Part shown: positions 22,001-33,211 of the stretch, in pieces
How positions within the stretch are numbered: the first letter of the stretch is position 1
How the letters are laid out: each line of letters begins with the position of its first letter
Origin: Ehretia macrophylla
Taxonomy: Eukaryota > Streptophyta > Magnoliopsida > Boraginales > Ehretiaceae
DNA: 64,000 bases
NCBI GenBank assembly: GCA_037974665.1
Contig: CM075781.1
Span: forward strand, 34,449,235 to 34,513,234
Direction: 5' to 3'
Position numbers and translations under genes: made by a program
The notes under the pieces: model-generated
What the model saw: the letters and a program-made list of their open reading frames with translations, nothing else
The model's database searches: none
What the model was told of the DNA's origin: nothing

Positions 22001-22467
22001 TTTTGACTAATGAATTTTCTATACCTCAGAAGCCACGGCAGTTGTTTGTTCTTTCCATATTCTCCATCTCTTTTTCCTCATTATTGCTTCTTGCCAGAGA
22101 TCTAAAAGAAGTGGAAGAAACTTCAACAAACAAAAGGCCGGAAAGACTTATTCAAAGTGCTCACTTTTGACTTATTGAATTTTCTATACCTTAGAAGCCA
22201 CGGCAATTGTTTGTTCTTTCCATATTCTCCATCTCTTTTTCCTCATTATTGCTTCTTGCCAGAGATCTAAAAGAAGTGGAAGAAACTTCAACAAACAAAA
22301 GGCCGGAAAGACTTATTCAAAATGCTCACTTTTGACTTATTGAATTTTCTATACCTTAGAAGCCACGGCAATTGTTTGTTCTTTCCATATTCTCCATCTC
22401 TTCTCCTCATTAGTTCTTCTTGCAAGAGATTTAGTTAAAGAACTTCAAAAGAAGCCATCCCCCAACC
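22001..22467 (+). promoter_or_regulatory. CRK copy 2 upstream region: three tandem units with W-box cores
   Basis: Units start at 22001, 22165 and 22330, each with TTTTGACT. The first two are 164 and 165 bp and nearly identical (both contain GAGATCTAAAAGAAGTGG and GGCCGGAAAGACTTATTC); the third runs into the start codon. Copies 1 and 3 have two units each, so the number changes between paralogues. W-boxes (TTGACC/T) are WRKY sites, and CRK genes are widely reported as pathogen- and salicylate-induced. Location relative to the transcription start is unknown. Confidence 0.65.
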
Positions 22468-25400
22468 ATGGTATTTTGCTACTCTTGTAGATGCAGTGTC
22501 TTGAAGGTCTGGGTTGCGCTTTATATGCTTTGCTTTCTCATCTTTATTTCTGAAGCTGATCCTCGGTCTTATGTATGTCCAAATACAACTACTTATACTC
22601 CAAATAGTACCTATCAGGTTAATCTCAATAGCCTTCTCTCTACCCTTTCTTCTCCTAATATTACGAGAAACAACTTGTTCTACAACGCAACGGCAGGTAA
22701 TAGTGCCCCAGACGGGGCTTATGGCTTCTTTATGTGTCGCGGGGATGTTACGTTTGATACTTGTCATGATTGTGTGGTAACTGCCATAAAAGAAATAGTC
22801 GAGAGGTGCCCCGAGGAGAAGAACGTACGTGCGTTCTATGATCTGTGCATGGTACGTTATGAAAATCAATCATTTTTTTCCACCATGGACGCATCGCTTG
22901 CTGTGTTTATATGGACTCGGGGAAATGTTTCAGAACTTGAACCTGATCGTTTTGCGCAACTCTTGGGAAATACTATGAAAGAGTTAGCTACTCGTGCTTC
23001 CAGTGATCAGTCCGGCAATGGTGGACGATTGAGAGGTTTTGCAACAAAAGAGGCTAATTTTACGAGTTTCCAAAACCTATACAATCTAGTTCAGTGCACC
23101 CCAGATTTATCAGGGTTTGATTGTTATCGGTGCTTACTTGCCGCTATTGGCCACTTGCGCGGCTTTGCTGGAAATCCAGGTGCATGGGTTTTGCTTCCAA
23201 GTTGCAATATTAGATATGAGACATCACCATTTTACAACAGTACAGCCGGCGCCGCACCACCACCATCATCGCCTACACCCATAATTCCTCCTCCTCCAGC
23301 TCCCGGATCGCCTACGAGTCCAGGAGGTAAGCTTTCATTGTGTAAACTAAGAACTTATATGCTAGTCTTCAAAATTATGATTTATTAATGTGAGAGAATC
23401 ATTCTTAACTCTCCTTTTCACGTATGACTCAAATCACAAACAACTCCAGTATTATGTTAAGAATCATAGATTTCTTTCTAAAATCAATTGATGTTAAATA
23501 GTGTTAAGTTACCACATTATCTAAAGTTAAGTTGTTAGAGATGGATTTATTATATTATTTATTATCTTCAATACACCTCCGCAAGTGCATGCGAAGTTAG
23601 TTTTTGAACTTTGCACTTATAAATGGTGGCATGAGTTTTGAATTTAGAATATTTTGGTTCTTAGGTTCTGATATCATGTTAAATTATGTTAGAGATAAGT
23701 TTTTTATATTATTTATTGTGATCAACAAATGGTATAGCTAAAGATCTTATATTGTCATTTAAAATTGATGATTTGTCAACATGCGAGAATTAGTTTTTAA
23801 CTCTCCTCTTAATGGGTGACCCGGTTGTAAGGCCAACTCCAACTCATTCTCTACACATCCATTTACCGTACATGTAGGGATGTTGTTGGAGATATTTATC
23901 TCCAATAATATTCTTACAACCATAGCTACATGTAGAGATTTTTACATTTATCTTTCAACATCTCTACATGTAGAGATGGTGAAAAAATCCCTACAAGTAT
24001 CCCTAAACCCAACTAGGGAATTAAAATAATATATTTAGTTAAAAATCAACATAAACAATTAAGAAATATAAATAAAAAAGTTTAATAATAAAGTTTTAAA
24101 TTAAAATAATATGTTTAATTAAAATAAGAAGAGATTTTGAGTAAAACAGAAATAGGAAAACTATTGGAGTGAAATTAAAATAGTGATTCATTGAAATAAG
24201 ATGTAGAAAATCTGTTGCAGTGAAACTGAAATAGAGAATCCCTAAATGTAGAGAAATAGTTCAAATTCTCTACCTGTATAGAAAAAAATAGAGAAGTTGT
24301 TGGAGTTGATCTTAATGTGGAACAACTATTCATCGAACTCCATTTCTGTTGCAACATCATCGACACTTGATGAACAATAATACTTTTAATTTTCATGGAA
24401 CATGTTAGAACATTGCTGCTCATTTCAGGAACCCTCTAGAACTAAGCTTTTTGAAATCTTCAGACTAAGCTAAAGCACTTGTACGAATACGAATTATCTA
24501 CACACCTAGTTGATTAGCTTTGCAAGTCGGTGATGAACCGACATTGAACAACTATAAATATGACTTATTGTATTGTATGAAACTAAGCCTAAGAGCTAAC
24601 TACTTAAGCATTTGTGCACTCATCACATTGTTCCTACAACTTCTTACTATAATATTCAAACCAATATATAACTAAGCCTTTTTCAAAATCATTCTTTCTA
24701 ACCACTCTCTACGCCTCCAAATTTGTCTAGCCTTCTCACACATATCTCCACCAATTAACATTTGATATAAAACTAGCTGATAAAATATCCTACATCAGCT
24801 CCCCATCTCAAAGAAGACCAATTAATAAGGTCATGAGTCAACTCCATTTGACACCAATTGATTTTAAGATAAAAACTCATGATTCTTAACATGGTATTAG
24901 AGTTGGGCCTTAGTCTAGTCGTTATCGTTCACGTGTGATCCATCTCGTGTCGCTCTCGCTAACTCGTTTCTCTCATGTCGGCTCGCTCTCGTTTTGCTGA
25001 TTCATTTCCGTCAGTTCATTCTCATCGGGTCACACGTGAGGGGGTGTTAAAATATCCCACATCGGCTCCCCATCTCAAAAAAGACCAATTAATAAGGTTA
25101 TAGACCAATTTCACTTGACACCAATTAGTTTTAAGATTGAAACTTATGATTCTTAACACTAGCCATAGGCTATACTTAGACTATGTAATCAATATTTATT
25201 TTCCACACAACCAATCGCATGCAAAAAGTGATTACAGTGTCACCTGCACAAACTTAGACTATGTAATCAAACAATTGTTAAATTACCACATCATCTAAAA
25301 GTTTAAACTGTTAGAGAGGGGTTTGTTATATTATTTATTATCTTCAACATATGTAATCAAACAATTGTTAAATTACCATATCATCTAAAAGTTTAAGTTG

Positions 25401-28400
25401 TTAGAGAGGGGTTTGTTATATTATTTATTATTTTCAACACACCCCTACAAGTACAAACAGAGTTAGTTTTTCAATATTTGTTTTCCACACAACCAATCGC
25501 ACACAAAAAGTGATTATGGTGTCACCTGCACAAACCTAGCCTATGTAATCAAACAACTGTTAAATTATCACCTCATGTAAAAGCTTAAACTTATTTATTA
25601 TCTTCAACACGCCCCCGCAAGTACAAGTGGAGTTAGTTTTTTAGCCTTGTACTTGAACAGTTTTAATTTTTTAAATGGGTGGCGGTGAGTTTTGAACCCA
25701 GGACCTTTTGGTACCTAGGCTCTGATACTATGTTAAATTACCACTTCATTTAAAAGTTTAAACTGTTATAGAAGGATTTATTATATTATTTATTATCTTC
25801 AACATGTTAGAATATACACTTGTCCCACATTGAAAAATTAGAAACTCTAACACCATCTTATAAGATCTTGGGCTAACTCCACTTGGCACCAATTGATGTT
25901 AAGATGGAACCCCATAATTCTTAACATGGTATCAGTTTTGGGCCCTTGGTCCAATCATATTTATCCACTTGCAACCCATCTTAAATCAGGTCCACTTGTG
26001 TTCAATCTTTCGCGTGTATCATATTTCACGCATCTTCAATCAGCCACGTGTGTTCAATCTTCCATGTGTGACCGATCTCAAAATTCGGTCCACATGTATT
26101 CAATCTTTCAAGTGTCACCCATCTCAAAAATTAAGTTCGCGTGTGTTCAATCTTCCATGTGTGACTCCTCTCAAATCAGGCACGTGAGGGGGAGTGTTAG
26201 AATATACACTTGTCCCACATCAAAAAATCAGCAACTCTAACACCACCTTATAAGATTTTATGTTACTCCACTTGGCACCAATTGATTTTAAAATGGAACC
26301 TCAGTTATCTTAACATGGTATCAGAGCTGGGCCCTTGGTCCAATCATATTTATCTGCATGCGACCTATCTTAAATCATGTCTACTTGTGTTCAATTTTTC
26401 GCGTATGTCATATTCCACGCATCTTCAATATGTCACGTGTGTTCAATCTTCTATGTGTGACCCATCTCAAAATTCGGTCCACATGTATCCAATATCCGCA
26501 TGCGACCCATCTTAAATCATGTCCACTTGTGTTCAATCTTTCGCTATGTCATATTCAACGCATCTTCAATCTGTCACGTGTGTCCCACGTGTGTCCCACG
26601 TGTGTTCAATCTTCTATGTGTGACCCATCTCAAAATTCGGTCCACATGTATCCAATGTCAATCTTTCAAGTGTGACCCATCTCAAAAATTAGGTTCACGC
26701 GTGTTCAATCTTCTACGTGTGACTCATCTCAAATCAGGTCACACGTGAGGGGGAGTGTTAAAATATACATTTGTCCCACATCAGAAAATCAGCAACTCTA
26801 ACACCATTTTATAAGATCATGAACTATTTTATTCGACACCAATTAATTTTAAAATAGAACCTCAATTATTATAACACAACAACTGTGTATAAGATAGGTT
26901 GACTTAATCTCTGCTCCCATCAGTGAATTCTTGGCACTGAAGATAGGTTGACTCTGCCACCCAATAATCTATCTTTAAATTTCCTCCTCAACTCTATATA
27001 TCTGTGGCTCTTCTACACCTCCTATTGCTTTTCCTTAATTGGAGACAAAGAACTCACTAACAATTAGGAAGCCCCAATCTCTGCTTTTCTAGTTTCTCCA
27101 GAAAGAGGCAAAAAAATTAGATACCAATCTATTAGTTTAAGTTTCACGATTTTGTTACTAAACTACATAACTATTACACTAGACCTCTGCTTCTCCAGTG
27201 TACCATTTTCATCAAAGGCGCTTCCTCTCGATGGACATTTTAGTTTCGAGGGAAAAGAATTTCCAGCCAGAGATTTTGGCAACCAGTCTTAGTTCCTCCC
27301 TCTGGCAAACGCGACAACGTTCAGAGCTGACTGTTGCAAGCCCCAACCATTTGCATTGGTCAAGTACACTGGGATTTTAGATGATAAGGTGTATAAAAAG
27401 AAAATATTCGAAGGGTAGGAAAGAGACCAAACTCTAGAAAATTATTAATTGGAGTAATCAGGATGATAAGATTTCATGCTTCAACACCTACTCTCTTTGT
27501 TAACATGTGAAAAGCCACCATAAGGCTAGCTCTATATACTTTCTGATGAATGATCTTCTTTGCATTGATGCAGGAAACGGGAGATCATCAGCACAAGTTA
27601 TTATTCCTATTGTTGTTGCAGTGGTTGTTGCTATTTTCCTGTTTACCCTGATCTGCTTCTTTTTCCTAAGAAGAAGAGCAAAGAAGTATTATGCCATAGA
27701 CGAGACAACAGGTAAAATTCAAGAATCCAAGGTTTTCTTTTTTATTAATTTTTTGTGATTCGTCAATATCCAAATTATTAACTTATATTCCAGGCACAGA
27801 CGGAAATGATATCTCAGCAACTGAATCTTTACAATATGATTTAAGTACAATTTTCGCTGCTACAAACAATTTCTCTGATGAAAATAAGATAGGTGAGGGT
27901 GGATTTGGCGCTGTGTTCAAGGTAAAGTAGTTTAATTTATTATTGACATACAAGAGAATTCTCGCCCATTTTTAATCATTTCTGAGCAGAGTTTTTTTAT
28001 CTTTGACTATATATATTCAGGGCAAACTTTCTAATGGGCAAGAAATAGCTGTTAAAAGGTTATCCAAAACCTCCAGACAAGGTGCCCAAGAATTTAAGAA
28101 TGAAGTTGTTCTTGTTTCTAAACTTCAACACAGAAATCTTGTGAGACTAGTAGGATTTTGCTTGGAACAAAAAGAAAAGATACTTATCTATGAGTTTGTG
28201 CCTAACAAAAGTCTTGACTACTTTCTTTTTGGTTCGTATTTGCTTCCACTTTTAATATTTTGAATTTGAAGAGTCCGATAACAAGTCTCTATTGATTTTT
28301 ATCTAGAATATGAGTTTTTTTTTTGTCCATATCAAAGTTGGAAAACCCATATTCATTATGCAGATCCAGAGAGACAACAATTATTGGATTGGACAACACG

Positions 28401-29440
28401 TTACAGAATTGTAAGGGGAATAGCACTAGGGATGCTTTACCTTCACGAAGATTCTCGTCTTAGAATCATACATCGCGATCTCAAAGCTAGTAATATCTTA
28501 GTAGATAAAAAGATGAACCCTAAAATATCAGATTTTGGCATGGCAAAACTTTTTGAGGTCGACCAATCTCAAGGGAACACAAGAAAAATCGCCGGGACCT
28601 TGTAAGTTTTGCACCTCAATTTTTCCATATTAATATGATGGACAACATAAATAGCCTACTGTCCTCTTCCTAAGAGTATATGACTTTCAGTTGAGTTTAT
28701 CTTAGTCATAGCATTAATCTTTTTAGCATACATTTCGCATCACTTTGTATTGAATATCAAAAAGAATGCTATATACCCAGAAACCAAGACTAGTTGGTTG
28801 ATTCTAACGTCTTTATTTCTACTTGCAGTGGTTATATGTCTCCAGAATACGTTATGCATGGTCAGTTCTCTGTCAAATCTGATGTCTTTAGTTTTGGCGT
28901 GCTACTATTGGAGATAGTAAGTGGAAAGAAGAACAATAGCTTCGCTCAATCAGGAGAGTTAAAGGACCTTCTCAGCCATGTGAGTACAAGTACTTTTTTA
29001 ACTTTTCAAGTAATATAGTATGATAAATATCCTAGAACATAGTTCAAACGAAAAGTTACATATTCAATACACCATTTTACATATTCTAGACATCATTTGG
29101 ATGAATGTTGTAGGCTTGGAAACTTTGGAAGGACGGCACCCCTCTAGACTTAGTAGATCCTGCTTTGGGAGATTCCTTTGTTAGAAATGAAGTAATTCGA
29201 TGTATACACATTGGCTTACTCTGTGTGCAAAAAGATGCCGAGGAGAGACCTACCATGGCATCAGTGGTTCTCATGTTTAATAGTTTCACTTTTACTCTGG
29301 CATTACCTCATCAACCAGCATTCTTCATTCGTAGCAGAACAGATACTGTTGTGCAGCCTCTAGAGTCGGATGAATCCTCAGCTAAGTCAATTCCATGGTC
29401 CACAAATGAAGTATCAATTACGGAATTATACCCTAGATAA
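22468..29440 (+). CDS. Cysteine-rich receptor-like protein kinase (CRK copy 2), intact
   Basis: Seven exons: 22468-23326, 27574-27711, 27794-27921, 28021-28231, 28364-28601, 28829-28979, 29114-29440; all introns GT...AG; total 2052 nt, 683 aa, normal CRK length. The ATG lies in a good context (ACCATGG). Signal peptide ~1-30; DUF26 motif 1 C90-C99-C102, motif 2 C210-C219-C222; proline-rich linker ~264-287; membrane helix ~293-316 followed by RRR; kinase with P-loop GEGGFGAVF (~367-374), Lys387, HRD Asp484, DFG Asp502, GTFGYMSPEY (~523-532). It should be an active plasma-membrane Ser/Thr receptor kinase of stress or immune signalling; the ligand is unknown. Intron 1 (4.2 kb) is packed with TRIMs. 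If it is retained, the frame ends 20 residues into it, giving a 306-aa soluble DUF26 protein. AATAAA lies 200 bp past the stop. Confidence 0.93.
23502..23727 (-). mobile_element. Small TRIM remnant (about 72-bp LTRs)
   Basis: LTR copies at 23502-23573 and 23677-23727 (partly deleted) share the TATTATATTATTTATT core. Between them is the internal region with a primer site that reads TGATATCAGAACC on the minus strand. The TSD is not clear. It lies in CRK copy 2 intron 1. Confidence 0.6.
23831..24311. mobile_element. Tourist-like (PIF/Harbinger) MITE
   Basis: Ends GGCCAACTCCAAC (left) and GATCAACTCCAAC (right, reversed) are inverted repeats, and 3-bp TAA/TTA motifs flank them (23828-23830, 24312-24314), as in PIF/Harbinger elements. 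Copy 1 of the CRK unit lacks this block at the matching place (~3050), which gives an empty-site comparison. Internal CTCTACATGTAGAGA palindromes occur. No coding capacity. Confidence 0.65.
24403..24777 (+). repeat. LTR-like insertion, boundaries uncertain
   Basis: A block starting TGTTAGAACATTGCTGC is absent from the matching place in CRK copy 1. It has a TATA-like CTATAAATATGAC (~24551) and a 3' part that looks like a Copia LTR R/U5 region. No TSD or partner was found, so a solo LTR is only a suggestion. Confidence 0.35.
24778..25158 (+). mobile_element. Complete TRIM with TSD CTAGC
   Basis: LTRs of 114 bp at 24778-24891 (starts TGATAAAATATCC, ends TTCTTAACA) and 25045-25158 (starts TGTTAAAATATCC). 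Primer site TGGTATTAGAGTTGGGCC follows the first LTR; CACGTGAGGGGG precedes the second. The 153-bp internal region is rich in CTCGCTCTCG-type repeats. Perfect 5-bp duplication CTAGC at 24773-24777 and 25159-25163. No coding capacity. A sister subfamily of the TRIM at 25805. Confidence 0.9.
25276..25439 (-). repeat. Two extra small-TRIM LTR copies in tandem
   Basis: 25276-25349 and 25366-25439 are near-identical 74-bp LTRs of the small TRIM family, separated by TATGTAATCAAACAAT, which is itself the preceding flank repeated. This looks like a tandem duplication of LTR plus flank, or solo LTRs multiplied by unequal exchange. Confidence 0.6.
25558..25801 (-). mobile_element. Small TRIM with TSD ACAAC
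   Basis: Minus-strand element: 5' LTR 25731-25801, 3' LTR 25558-about 25606 (internally deleted), primer site TAGTATCAGAGCC (revcomp ending at 25730) and a GGGGGCG tract before the 3' LTR. The TSD ACAAC is at 25553-25557; its right copy is now split by the next TRIM (25802-25804 plus 26880-26881 onward). CRK copy 1 has the undisturbed target TCAAACAACTGTGTATAAG at about 3198-3216, a clear empty site. Confidence 0.8.
25805..26876 (+). mobile_element. Tandem TRIM with three LTRs and two internal regions, TSD CAACA
   Basis: LTRs of 121-122 bp at 25805-25926, 26195-26315 and 26756-26876, all beginning TGTTA(G/A)AATATACA and ending AACA. Primer sites TGGTATCAG follow LTRs 1 and 2; GTGAGGGGGAG precedes LTRs 2 and 3. 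The two internal regions (268 and 440 bp) are made of degenerate ~35-bp units with CACGTGTGTTCAATCTT and GTGACCCATCTCAAA. A perfect CAACA flanks the whole set (25800-25804 and 26877-26881). It entered the very end of the small TRIM at 25558-25801. Confidence 0.88.
26882..27573 (+). other. 3' part of CRK copy 2 intron 1
   Basis: Up to about 27180 this matches 10900-11120 in copy 1 (for example GTGGCTCTTCTACACCTCC), so it is the original intron. 27185-27540 is not shared with copy 1, where a different ~190-bp AT-rich block sits. No gene is recognised. Confidence 0.5.
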
Positions 29441-30023
29441 GAGGAGAAGATCCAATTATAGTCAATGATTCAAGTTGCGCACGACTTGTGTTGTTGTTGC
29501 ACACTCGCCAAAAGATCTAAAGCAATATGCTCAAAGTTATTAGCATGTAGTTTTTGTCTTTATATACTCCTCCTGTTATATCATTAGAAAATTCTATCAT
29601 GCATCGCGATGCACTCTTAAACTTGATTTGTCACAATTATGAATAAAAGCGAACAAATATAAACCACAACTAATTGATTTGAATAGTTATCCTATCAATA
29701 GCGAAACCTGTGCATTTTTAATAGGTGATACTACTATCTTGATCTTGATGAGGTTCCAATCCACTTCTTCCGAGTACTAAAAAGAAAAGACTATTTACGT
29801 GATTTTATTAGCTCATATATTTTTTCCTTCATTGATTTGATTCTTTCAATAGATATTCACAGTTATAAGCTCTTCTAGTGAAAATTATCAACCGAACTAT
29901 GAATAACGAATAATTTTATTCCTACAGTCATATCTAGGGAAGCTAAATTTTTACATCTTGTTTGTTAAGTGACCATCTCATTTAAAAGTTTAGACCGTTA
30001 GAGAGGACTTATTATATTATTTA

Positions 30024-30182
30024 GAGTAAAATGCATCATATTCCCATGTGTTTTATCAAAGTTGCACAACAAACCCTGTATTTTTAAAAGTGGCCTGTAA
30101 CCCCCTGTATTATCCATAATTTTGCACCATATATACCCGATCCGTCTAATTTTCTGTTATATCCCTAAATTTTGAGGACTCA
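30024..30182 (+). mobile_element. Single arm of a CCCCTGTGTTTTG-type foldback element
   Basis: Begins GAGTAAAATGCATCATATTCCC and has CATGTGTTTTATCAAAG and CCCCCTGTATTATCC iterations like the arms at 14280 and 15235. No paired right arm is visible, probably because the solo LTR directly after it, or an earlier loss, removed it. Confidence 0.5.
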
Positions 30183-30187
30183 TTGAT

Positions 30188-33100
30188 TGTAATATCCCTA
30201 AATTTTGGTTGGGGTCAATTTAAAATATTAAAATATTATGAGGGTCATTTTATAATTATGACTTTTTCTACATAAAATATCTACCTATAAAGGATCTTTT
30301 CTTGGCTCATTTTTCTTTGTGCTCCAACCGTGAGATAGAAAGAGAATAAGAAAAAAGGAAAAAAAAAGAAAGAAAGAAAGAAAGAAAGGAAGAAGGATCA
30401 GATCAGAAAAAGAATAGAGAAAAGGAGATAGAAAGCTCAAATAAGAAAAGAAAGAGATTTCGGGACACAAAGAAATAAACTTTCTTCCGCGAACATGCTA
30501 AGCTTCACCCCTGTAACTATTAATTCTGCCAAACTTTATTTTGAGTTAACTTCCAGTGCATATATATGAACAAGTGGTATAATAAACCCAACTACTCTGG
30601 ATTCTAATTGAAGAATTGTGGAAAAAAGGATGAACTTGGAGTATGAATTTGGTGAAGTTTTAATTTATGAAGCTTTGATAAACAAAGAATAAGATTATGA
30701 AATGGGTATGATGAATTGGTGATAGTGTGAGTTAGCCATATGTGTGTATTGTATATGTAGTGCGTGTAAACCTGTATGTATTGTGTTGGTGAAGTGGGTG
30801 ATGAAGAAAGTGTGGTTTGTGTGTTGATGTGTGATGACCGGGTGTGTGATGACCGGGTGTGTGTTTGACCGTGTGTGTGTTTGTTTGCATAAGGTGTGTG
30901 TGTAGTTAATAATTGTGTTTAGTGTTTATGGATATGGTGTGAGTGATATATATATATATATATTTATGCATGTATTGTGTTTGTAAGATTGTGAAAGAAA
31001 AGAAGTCATGCATAGAGGAAAGAGAACATGGTGGGAAAAAGAAGGAAAGTTGAAAAGAAAGGAAAAAAATAAAAGAATAAGGAAGGGTAAGGTCCTGTCA
31101 TGGCTTATTATATATAGGTAATGAGATTGGAGTAGTATAGTTGGAGAAGAGACAACTTATATGTAGTAGCTAACTAAGTCTGAGATAATATTTTTGGCTG
31201 TGTATACAACAATTGAATGACTAATAATTGTATATTATGTGCTCGTTGTTTATCCTGACATCTCAAATTAAACTTATTATGTTGCAGTATCAAGTTAGCC
31301 TGAGATTATAAATTAGGAGAAATTATATCATTTATAAAGTCGCATTGAGGTGAGTTGGATACCACTAGTACACCATTCATTTTTCCTCCATAATTATTTG
31401 TTCTCGTATTATTCGTTTCTGTTTATATTTCGATAAATCTTGGTTATTCCAGTTTACATTGTACTCCTATTTCGAACTCTTGATATGTTCGGTAAGCTCA
31501 TGTTGCCTCGTATGTATCTCGATATTCGGTTGGTCCTGATCTTGAGTTTGTGTATAAATATTTTGGTATTTTGTCATGTAATTTTTATTCTTACATTATT
31601 CTACGCGTGAACCTTAGAGCTATGACACCTATCTGGCGGGTGAGATTGCCATATATATATGCGTGATCTTCGTCGTGTGCCCGTAGGTGAGAGATGATTT
31701 ACTTTACAGAGGTATGGGGCTACAGGTGACTATCTTGTGCCCTCGTCGGTGGGAGATGATTCACCGTAAGAGGATGAGGCAAATACAAGCCTTCTTGATA
31801 TATTGATATGGTGTGGGTTATGCCTGTATATATGTTTTATCATAGCTGTAGGTGATATTCCTATCTTGTTTTGTCTTGATATGATTATGAGATATATGTA
31901 TATACAAGATATACGGGCTAATTACTATTCTTGGTGTGGTATGTCATGGTACATCCGATCTAGTTATGTTGACCTTAGGCTCCGTTTGTTTGCTGTAAAA
32001 TAACTTGCACTAAAAATATTTTTCTAGAAAATAAAATATTTTTTGGTGTTTGGACTCCATTTGTTTGCTGTAAAATAACTTGCTTATAGAAAATATTTTT
32101 AGAGAAAAATATTTTTTTAGAAAATAGAATATTTTCTGGTACTTGAAAAATGTAAAATGTTTTCATCTTCTTCCCAAATTTTGTACTAGCCGTAATATTT
32201 GATTGAATTTTTTTTTTAATTGACCAATTTTTCGGTATTTGTGTTAGCAAACACCGAAAAATTGAGAAAATGTAGCCACCATTTTTTACTGGAAAATATT
32301 TTCCAGTTAACCAATTTTTCAGTGTTACCAAACATCGGAAAATTGAGAAAATATTTGCCGGGAAAATATTTTACGACAAACAGCCCTCGAAGTTTGATAG
32401 ATACTCTCCATACGTGACACGAGATAGCCCAAAAGGGACCTCGCTCGATCTAACGAGAGGGATAGGAGGATTGACTGAATTAACTCATCTTTTTGATCGA
32501 CGAATAATTGATGGAATTACAAATGAAATTGGTGTTATGAGTTTCTTTGTAGGAAAAGTTATCAAATATGTAGAGGGCGGATGTATCTCTTCGTATCTTT
32601 TACTTAAAAAGATTATCGGGTGACAAACTGGACAACATGAAAGAGATACAAAAAAGATGTCGTCGATGGGATGGGGAGCATTAGTGTGTCTCATATTATT
32701 GTCTTGTTATACCTCGTTTTGTTCCTTCGATTTATGACTTGTTTTGTCCTACTTTAATCTTGTGATTCACAAGTTAATTCAATTCTAATCTTGATTCCAT
32801 AATATTATTATTTTTGGACTACCCTTGAGCCTTATTCTTGGTATTCTCCTTACTTACTGAGTATTGTTTTGTTCATTCTTTTATTTTATTGCATTTGTGT
32901 AGAGCTGGGGTTAGGGCTATATGAGTTTAGAAGTCACTATATGAAATTAGTTTTCACAATCATATGTTAATATGAGAACATTACTATTTAGGTGAATTTT
33001 ATTTGAAGTGTTGTCTTCTTGTTATAATGGATATTCATAAGTATTATTTGATTAAATTAAGAGTTTTAGCCGCTCTAAGAAATGATTTTGTAGAATTTTG

Positions 33101-33206
33101 TTTCCTATATTGTGTTATTAAAGCCTTACACTTAGGAGGAGAAATCTTCATAAGCACGGAGTATCACGTCCCCGAATTTGGCCATACCAAATTTGGTGGC
33201 GTGACA
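30188..33206 (+). mobile_element. Solo LTR of a Gypsy-type element, TSD TTGAT
   Basis: Starts TGTAATATCCCTAAATTTT and ends GGTGGCGTGACA, end types seen in the two Gypsy LTR families of this window (TGTAAAACCC / GGCGTGACA). The 5-bp direct repeat TTGAT is exact on both sides (30183-30187, 33207-33211). Length 3019 bp including a nested ~410-bp MITE. It contains an (AAAG)n purine run near 30361-30390, (TG)n stretches at 30800-30910 and (TA)n at 30945-30963. No internal domain remains, so it is best explained by LTR-LTR recombination. Confidence 0.75.
31978..32386. mobile_element. MITE nested in the solo LTR
   Basis: Left end GGCTCCGTTTGTTTGCTGTA and right end (reversed) GGGCTGTTTGTCGTAAAATA are inverted repeats; GGAAAATATTTT blocks recur inside. 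The first ~68 bp at the left end are duplicated in tandem (second copy from about 32045). The TSD is unclear. No coding capacity. Confidence 0.6.
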
Positions 33207-33211
33207 TTGAT

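Noticed and set aside
25893-26748. Overlapping open frames encoding similar Cys/Phe-rich peptides ([13 protein letters not shown]), also seen on the minus strand at 8302-8523
   Set aside because: They translate the degenerate repeats inside TRIM internal regions; TRIMs have no coding capacity.
27185-27380. 60-aa open frame in CRK copy 2 intron 1 as an extra exon
   Set aside because: Not present in copy 1, lacks DUF26 or kinase similarity, and the flanking exons join in frame without it.
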